From positions 25,353-42,568 of the forward strand of contig DHTR01000005.1 in assembly GCA_002408725.1 (NCBI GenBank): a stretch of 17,216 nucleotides of DNA. Reading direction: 5' to 3'. This document shows positions 13,333-17,216 of the stretch, piece after piece. The position numbers and the translations under genes were made by a program. Position 1 is the stretch's first letter. Each line of letters begins with the position of its first letter. This DNA is from Pelotomaculum sp. UBA5255 (GTDB lineage: Bacteria > Bacillota > Desulfotomaculia > Desulfotomaculales > Pelotomaculaceae). The notes under the pieces were generated by a model. That model saw only the letters and a list, made by a program, of their open reading frames with translations. It did not search any database and was not told the DNA's origin.

Positions 13333-13367
13333 AACCCTGGCTTAATAATAGAGCCGGGGTTTTTATT
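13333..13367 (+). terminator. Terminator of cobalamin riboswitch 1
   Basis: 10-bp stem AACCCTGGCT/AGCCGGGGTT (one T-G pair), 9-base loop, then TTTATTT. No gene lies between it and riboswitch 2. Confidence 0.8.
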
Positions 13368-13424
13368 TGTCCTTACAATAGTGTAAACGAAGATTCATCC
13401 ATTTTTAAAGCAATAGAATCAATT

Positions 13425-13606
13425 AATTGTAATCAAGTTCCCCGGTTTTGTCGGGGATACGCAGGGAACCGGGTGGAAGTCCCGGACGGTCCGGCCACTG
13501 TGAGTGGGGAGCGGCTCCCTTAATGCCACTGGGTTCTAGCATTGCCCGGGAAGGCGGAGAGTACGCTGTGATCCACAAGTCAGGAAACCTGCCTGATTGT
13601 TCAATT
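13425..13606 (+). promoter_or_regulatory. Cobalamin riboswitch 2 (tandem)
   Basis: A second complete aptamer, about 340 bases after the first, with the same core. A 39-base stretch from AGGGAACC to CCACTGT is identical between copies. AAGTCAGGAAACCTGCC replaces GAGTCAGGAGACCTGCC. P1 is AATCA/TGATT with flanking AATTG/CAATT. Confidence 0.95.
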
Positions 13607-13658
13607 ACCGCCTTCCGTTGAAAGGCAGGGTTCTTATTTTGTTGGAATGATCCAGCGT

Positions 13659-13697
13659 AAAAAGCCCGGTCACCTGCGGAGGTAGCCTGGCTTTTTT
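13659..13697 (+). terminator. Terminator of cobalamin riboswitch 2
   Basis: AAAAGCCCGG pairs with CCTGGCTTTT (one mismatch) and ACCT with AGGT inside, followed by a T-run. A GGCAGG at 13624-13629 can pair with CCTGCC at the aptamer 3' end, a plausible antiterminator. Confidence 0.75.
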
Positions 13698-13919
13698 AAT
13701 ACCTCCTCCTGTTTTGTTGTTTCGCCCGTTCTCTGGTGGGATGGGCCCCTTTTAAAACAAATGCTTTTATAAATATAGTGACGTAATTTAGTTGTTTAAC
13801 ATTGAGCTTGAACAATAGTGCAAAAACATTATCCAGGGAGTTCTATGCGGAACTTTAATAGAGAGGAGGATTTAATTCGAATTTAAGTTGGAATAAACGA
13901 GAGAGGGGGTTCAATGTAA
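13698..13919 (+). other. 5' leader of the surface-protein gene with an ATG-TAA start-stop
   Basis: No further gene. GAGAGGGGG (13901-13909) serves the downstream ATG at 13920 (ten bases). An ATG at 13914 in the same frame is followed at once by TAA (13917-13919), so a ribosome starting there stops immediately next to the real start codon. Confidence 0.6.
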
Positions 13920-16900
13920 ATGTCATTTGGTTTCTTTTCATTCATAGGAGTCGTTGCCCGGTTGATTGGTCGAAAAAGATGGGGTGTAAAGAATAAGGCT
14001 GCTGTATTACTGGCCATGCTATTCATCCTGTGCTTCTCCAGCGCGGTCCTGGGACCCTCGGTCAAATCATGTTACGCAAACAGCGACGGTACGCTTACAG
14101 CCGCTGAGATGGCATCCAGAGCAGTTGATTTTATCAACACAAAGTACATGAATTATGAAAATATCGATGGTTATTCAGCCTATGTTTTAAACCTGGCTAA
14201 AGAGGACCTGGCTTCCGAGAAGTGGACGCTTGACAATGAAACGTTAAAAAACAGGATCAAGAAGCGTTCGGGCCTTCTTGGGGACAGCAACAGTTTGATT
14301 ACGTACATAACGGCCACCCAGAATGCCGACGGCAGCTTTGGACCCTACGCCAACGAGTACGGCAGCAAGGTTCCGCTGCAAGCGCTGGCGGCGGTCAGGA
14401 TGGACTCTTCCGGCACTGCCGCTTACGACCAGGTGAGTCATTCCATTGCTCTTGCCGGATCCTACTTTAAAGACGGTTACCAGAGCGGGAGCATGCTTTA
14501 CTCCGTGAACGGCTGGAATTTTGACTACCGCAGCGTGGAGGCGCTGGCACTGGCCGGTGAAGATCTTGCAAGCGGCGCGTGGGTAAAAGGCAGTACTTCC
14601 TTAATGGACGAGATCATTGCTTCTGCTAACGCGGCAGCAGCGAACCCGACAGAGCAGGAAGCTGTGTGTCTGGCCAAGGAGATCTCCGTTATTGAAGCGG
14701 TATATCCTGAATTCACTGACATAGACATCCTTGCCGACGCGTTGATTGCCAAACAGGATCAAACTGTGCCTGGTCAAGTGTATTTTGGCGGCGGTATTTA
14801 CGATGATGTCCTTGTTTTGACCGCTCTCGGTAAGACAGGCAGGCTCGGAGATATCGACCAGAACAAAGCACTTGCTTATCTCAATACCTTCAGGCATGCC
14901 CACATAAACAGCTGGGGTCTGCCGGTCGGGACAGCCTGGGGCGGTTATTACCAGGAGGAACCTGACCTGACGGCACAGGTATTGACCGCGCTCAGCTACT
15001 TTGACGGTGCAAAGAGCCAGGGCAGTGAAGTTCAAAGTGCTATTGAGGACGGCCTGGCCTACCTGGCCGACATTCAGGATAAAGATACGGCGGCTATAAC
15101 GGCCCCCTGGGACAGCACCTATGCAACCGCCGAGACGCTTATTGCCTTAAAATCAATCGGCAAGAGTTATGACGAGTATGCCGGGGCCGGGTCATCCTGG
15201 GTGAAGCAGTCAGGGACCAAAACCATCGCCCAGTGCCTGCTGGCTGTAAGTTGCTGGGACAGTGATACGGCTTCTCGTGACAGCCTGGCCGGGCTGCTTG
15301 CAGGCAGGCAAAAGACGGCCGGCACCGGTCTGGGATCTTTTGACAACAGTGTCTATAGCGATCTGTGGGCCTATATCGCACTCGGCGAAGCCGGCCGGAT
15401 CAACAGCATCGACACCGCAGCAGCGAAGAATTATATACTATCAAAACAGGGAGCGGACGGCTCGTGGGGCGAGCGTTTCGGCGAAACTTACTACGCCGAT
15501 GTGTTGTCCACCACCCAGGCTCTCCGGGCACTAACCTATCTGCCCGATTCATCCGGCCAGCCGGTCCAGACAGCGGTAAACAGCGGCCTTGCCTATTTGA
15601 AAAGCCTCCAGCAGGCGGACGGCGGTGTTTACTCCTCCTGGGACGATCCGGCAGTTGATAACTCAGAGCTAATCGTCGCTCTGTGCAAGCTGAACAAAGA
15701 CCCTTCCGGCGATGCCTGGAAAAACCAAGCAGGTCTCACTCCGGTTGATTGCTTGCTGAAAAAGATCATGAACCAAGACGGCAGTTTCGGTACTGCCGGG
15801 AACGTATTTGGGGCAGCAGAAGCTTTATCGGCTTATCTCCTGGTAAGCGGCCAGGGCGGTTCGGGAAACGGTGGGGGCGGCGGGTCAGGATCACAGGACG
15901 AGTGCAGGATCAAGATCACCGTAGTTGGAAAGAGCGGAGAAACTCTCTACGGTCCGGGTAGCGTGACTGTGAGGGCGAGCGGTCAATGGGGAAAAACGGC
16001 TATGGGCGCTTTGCATGCCACCGGGCTCAGTTGCAGTGTGGAACAGAGTACCGGCTTCGTGAAGAGCGTTGCCGGACAGGCCAACAGCGGCATGAACGGT
16101 TGGATGTTCAAGGTAAACGGCGCCATACCGATGGTGGCGGCCAAAGACAAGCTGTTAAGTGAGGGGGACGAGGTTTTTTGGTGGTACAGCACTGACATTG
16201 ATTCCATGGGCCCGGGCTCGAACTCGGGCGGCGGGGTTGGGGGCGGTAGCATTGCGGTTGCTGAAAGCAAGCCTGCCGAAGACCTGGCGTCGGAGCTGCG
16301 AGCTTCCAAAGAAGCTTTTGAGGCTATGGAGAATTTAGCCGGTTTGCTGGGGTTGAAGCAGGGAGCAACTGAAATAGGTCCTCTTGGCGAGGCGGCCGTT
16401 GCAGTGGTCGTGGTGGGCACAAAAAAATCTCCGGGCAGGTCCGGATTCCTGGACCTCCAGAATGAACTGGCTGGAAATCCCTTCGACCTGGCCGTGAAAA
16501 TAAGCGCCGCAAAAGTTAATCTAATAACAGACAAACTGGGCGAGATAGGTCTGATTATTCCAGAAGGAGCATTCGGTAAGGATCTAACGGTCATTGTTAA
16601 AAAGACGGGCGCGAAGTCGCCAGAAGACGGTGCGGACAATAGCGGGTCACCGCTTGCGCCTGCCGGCTACTGGCAGCTTACGTCTGTGTACAGCCTGGGG
16701 CCGGAAAGCGCCAGCTTCACCAAACCGGCGACCTTGGCCTTGAGAGTAGCCATACCGCACCTTGTCAGGCCGGATAACCTGGCTCTGGCCTGCTACGATC
16801 GAGAAAAAGGAATCTGGGTTGCTGTTCCGGCGGTGGTCGACATTGACAATGGAGTGATTTTAGCTAAAATAGGTCATTTTTCGGACTTTGCCGTCCTGGC

Positions 16901-17216
16901 CAGGCAGGAGAGGAAGGCCTTTGAAGACGTGACTGTTATTGACTGTGACTGGGCTGTAGAACCCATAGAATTGTTGGCCGGTGCAGGCGTGGTTGAAGGT
17001 TTCGACGGGCGTTACGAGCCGGGCCGGCCGATCACCAGGGCTGAACTGACCAGGATCCTGGTTAAGGGCTTGAGCATTCCGGAAGCATCCGGCGGTACGT
17101 CCTTTAAAGACATAACCGGAGAAGAATGGTACTCCGGTTGCATTGCTGCGGCAGTCGAGGCGGGGCTGGTCAAAGGCTATGAAGACGGCACTTTCTGCCC
17201 GGAAAGGGCCGTCACC
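13920..17216 (+). CDS. SLH-anchored, transcobalamin/intrinsic factor-like surface protein (3' end outside window)
   Basis: At least 1099 residues, open to the window end. Domains in order: basic N-terminus and signal peptide (hydrophobic core about 27-45, likely cleavage after CYA at 53); alpha/alpha-toroid (prenyltransferase/squalene-cyclase-like repeats) about 61-642, with QNADGSFG at 134, QGADGSWG at 510, QQADGG at 564 and NQDGSFG at 618; Gly/Ser linker 643-659; DUF4430 (transcobalamin C-terminal-like) about 660-760 with NGWMFKVNG (726-734) and FWWYS (753-757); second Gly-rich linker; a probable beta-rich region about 855-993 ending GHFSDFAVL; SLH domain from 1000 and a second from 1060, cut off. 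Toroid plus DUF4430 is the intrinsic-factor layout. With two B12 riboswitches upstream, corrinoid capture at the S-layer is the likely role (inference). Confidence 0.9.
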   Translation, partial: MSFGFFSFIGVVARLIGRKRWGVKNKAAVLLAMLFILCFSSAVLGPSVKSCYANSDGTLTAAEMASRAVDFINTKYMNYENIDGYSAYVLNLAKEDLASEKWTLDNETLKNRIKKRSGLLGDSNSLITYITATQNADGSFGPYANEYGSKVPLQALAAVRMDSSGTAAYDQVSHSIALAGSYFKDGYQSGSMLYSVNGWNFDYRSVEALALAGEDLASGAWVKGSTSLMDEIIASANAAAANPTEQEAVCLAKEISVIEAVYPEFTDIDILADALIAKQDQTVPGQVYFGGGIYDDVLVLTALGKTGRLGDIDQNKALAYLNTFRHAHINSWGLPVGTAWGGYYQEEPDLTAQVLTALSYFDGAKSQGSEVQSAIEDGLAYLADIQDKDTAAITAPWDSTYATAETLIALKSIGKSYDEYAGAGSSWVKQSGTKTIAQCLLAVSCWDSDTASRDSLAGLLAGRQKTAGTGLGSFDNSVYSDLWAYIALGEAGRINSIDTAAAKNYILSKQGADGSWGERFGETYYADVLSTTQALRALTYLPDSSGQPVQTAVNSGLAYLKSLQQADGGVYSSWDDPAVDNSELIVALCKLNKDPSGDAWKNQAGLTPVDCLLKKIMNQDGSFGTAGNVFGAAEALSAYLLVSGQGGSGNGGGGGSGSQDECRIKITVVGKSGETLYGPGSVTVRASGQWGKTAMGALHATGLSCSVEQSTGFVKSVAGQANSGMNGWMFKVNGAIPMVAAKDKLLSEGDEVFWWYSTDIDSMGPGSNSGGGVGGGSIAVAESKPAEDLASELRASKEAFEAMENLAGLLGLKQGATEIGPLGEAAVAVVVVGTKKSPGRSGFLDLQNELAGNPFDLAVKISAAKVNLITDKLGEIGLIIPEGAFGKDLTVIVKKTGAKSPEDGADNSGSPLAPAGYWQLTSVYSLGPESASFTKPATLALRVAIPHLVRPDNLALACYDREKGIWVAVPAVVDIDNGVILAKIGHFSDFAVLARQERKAFEDVTVIDCDWAVEPIELLAGAGVVEGFDGRYEPGRPITRAELTRILVKGLSIPEASGGTSFKDITGEEWYSGCIAAAVEAGLVKGYEDGTFCPERAVT

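Noticed and set aside
15983..16639. 218-codon minus-strand reading frame
   Set aside because: Antisense to the large surface-protein gene, with low-complexity Ser/Pro content from GC-rich complementary codons and no family features.
1..17216. CRISPR array, insertion sequence or prophage
   Set aside because: No regularly spaced short repeats, transposase motifs, terminal repeats with target duplications, or phage genes were seen.

Overview
The window looks like chromosomal DNA from an anaerobic, spore-forming-type Firmicute of the Peptococcaceae / Desulfotomaculum-Pelotomaculum group. This is inferred from the gene content, not proven: S-layer (SLH) anchoring, sigma-54-type promoters in front of iron alcohol dehydrogenases, a B12-regulated surface protein, strong GGAGG ribosome sites, and GTG/TTG starts. 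Coding and intergenic DNA are of moderate GC with AT-rich gaps.

Layout. (1) 1-1750, minus strand: the start of a PFL-family (UPF0210/DUF711) gene, the ACT-domain gene that precedes it (UPF0237), and a patatin-like phospholipase. The ACT gene has its own promoter and a leader holding a terminator-like hairpin. (2) 1887-2702: a 61-aa putative membrane protein behind a near-perfect promoter that carries two LexA-like boxes, a tRNA-Leu on the minus strand with its own promoter and terminator, and a 48-aa basic protein. (3) 2847-5800: a membrane-anchored trypsin-like protease, a minus-strand YitT-type membrane protein, and an enoyl-CoA hydratase/isomerase. (4) 5801-8670: an AT-rich gap with an orphan terminator, then a TPP riboswitch driving thiD-thiE-HAD phosphatase. 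(5) 8678-9074, minus strand: a Pro-Glu-Gln-Lys tRNA operon with a clear promoter, ending at a terminator it shares with the thi operon. (6) 9075-13000: two iron-dependent alcohol dehydrogenases. Each is preceded by a diverged copy of the same ~335-bp upstream module, which contains a correctly spaced -24/-12 (sigma-54) promoter. (7) 13037-17216: a promoter and two tandem cobalamin riboswitches, each followed by a terminator. Then comes a very large exported protein that runs off the window: signal peptide, alpha/alpha-toroid repeats, DUF4430 (transcobalamin beta-domain-like), a further beta-rich region, and SLH domains.

The most striking system is region 7. The domain order (alpha/alpha toroid followed by a transcobalamin-C-terminal-like domain) resembles animal intrinsic factor/transcobalamin. 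Control by two B12 riboswitches makes a surface-anchored corrinoid-binding protein the natural hypothesis. The second noteworthy system is the paired sigma-54 promoter modules upstream of two non-identical alcohol dehydrogenases, which suggests co-regulation by an enhancer-binding protein not encoded here. The thi operon is conventional apart from its third gene, a Cys-rich HAD phosphatase that may act on a thiamine pathway phosphate.
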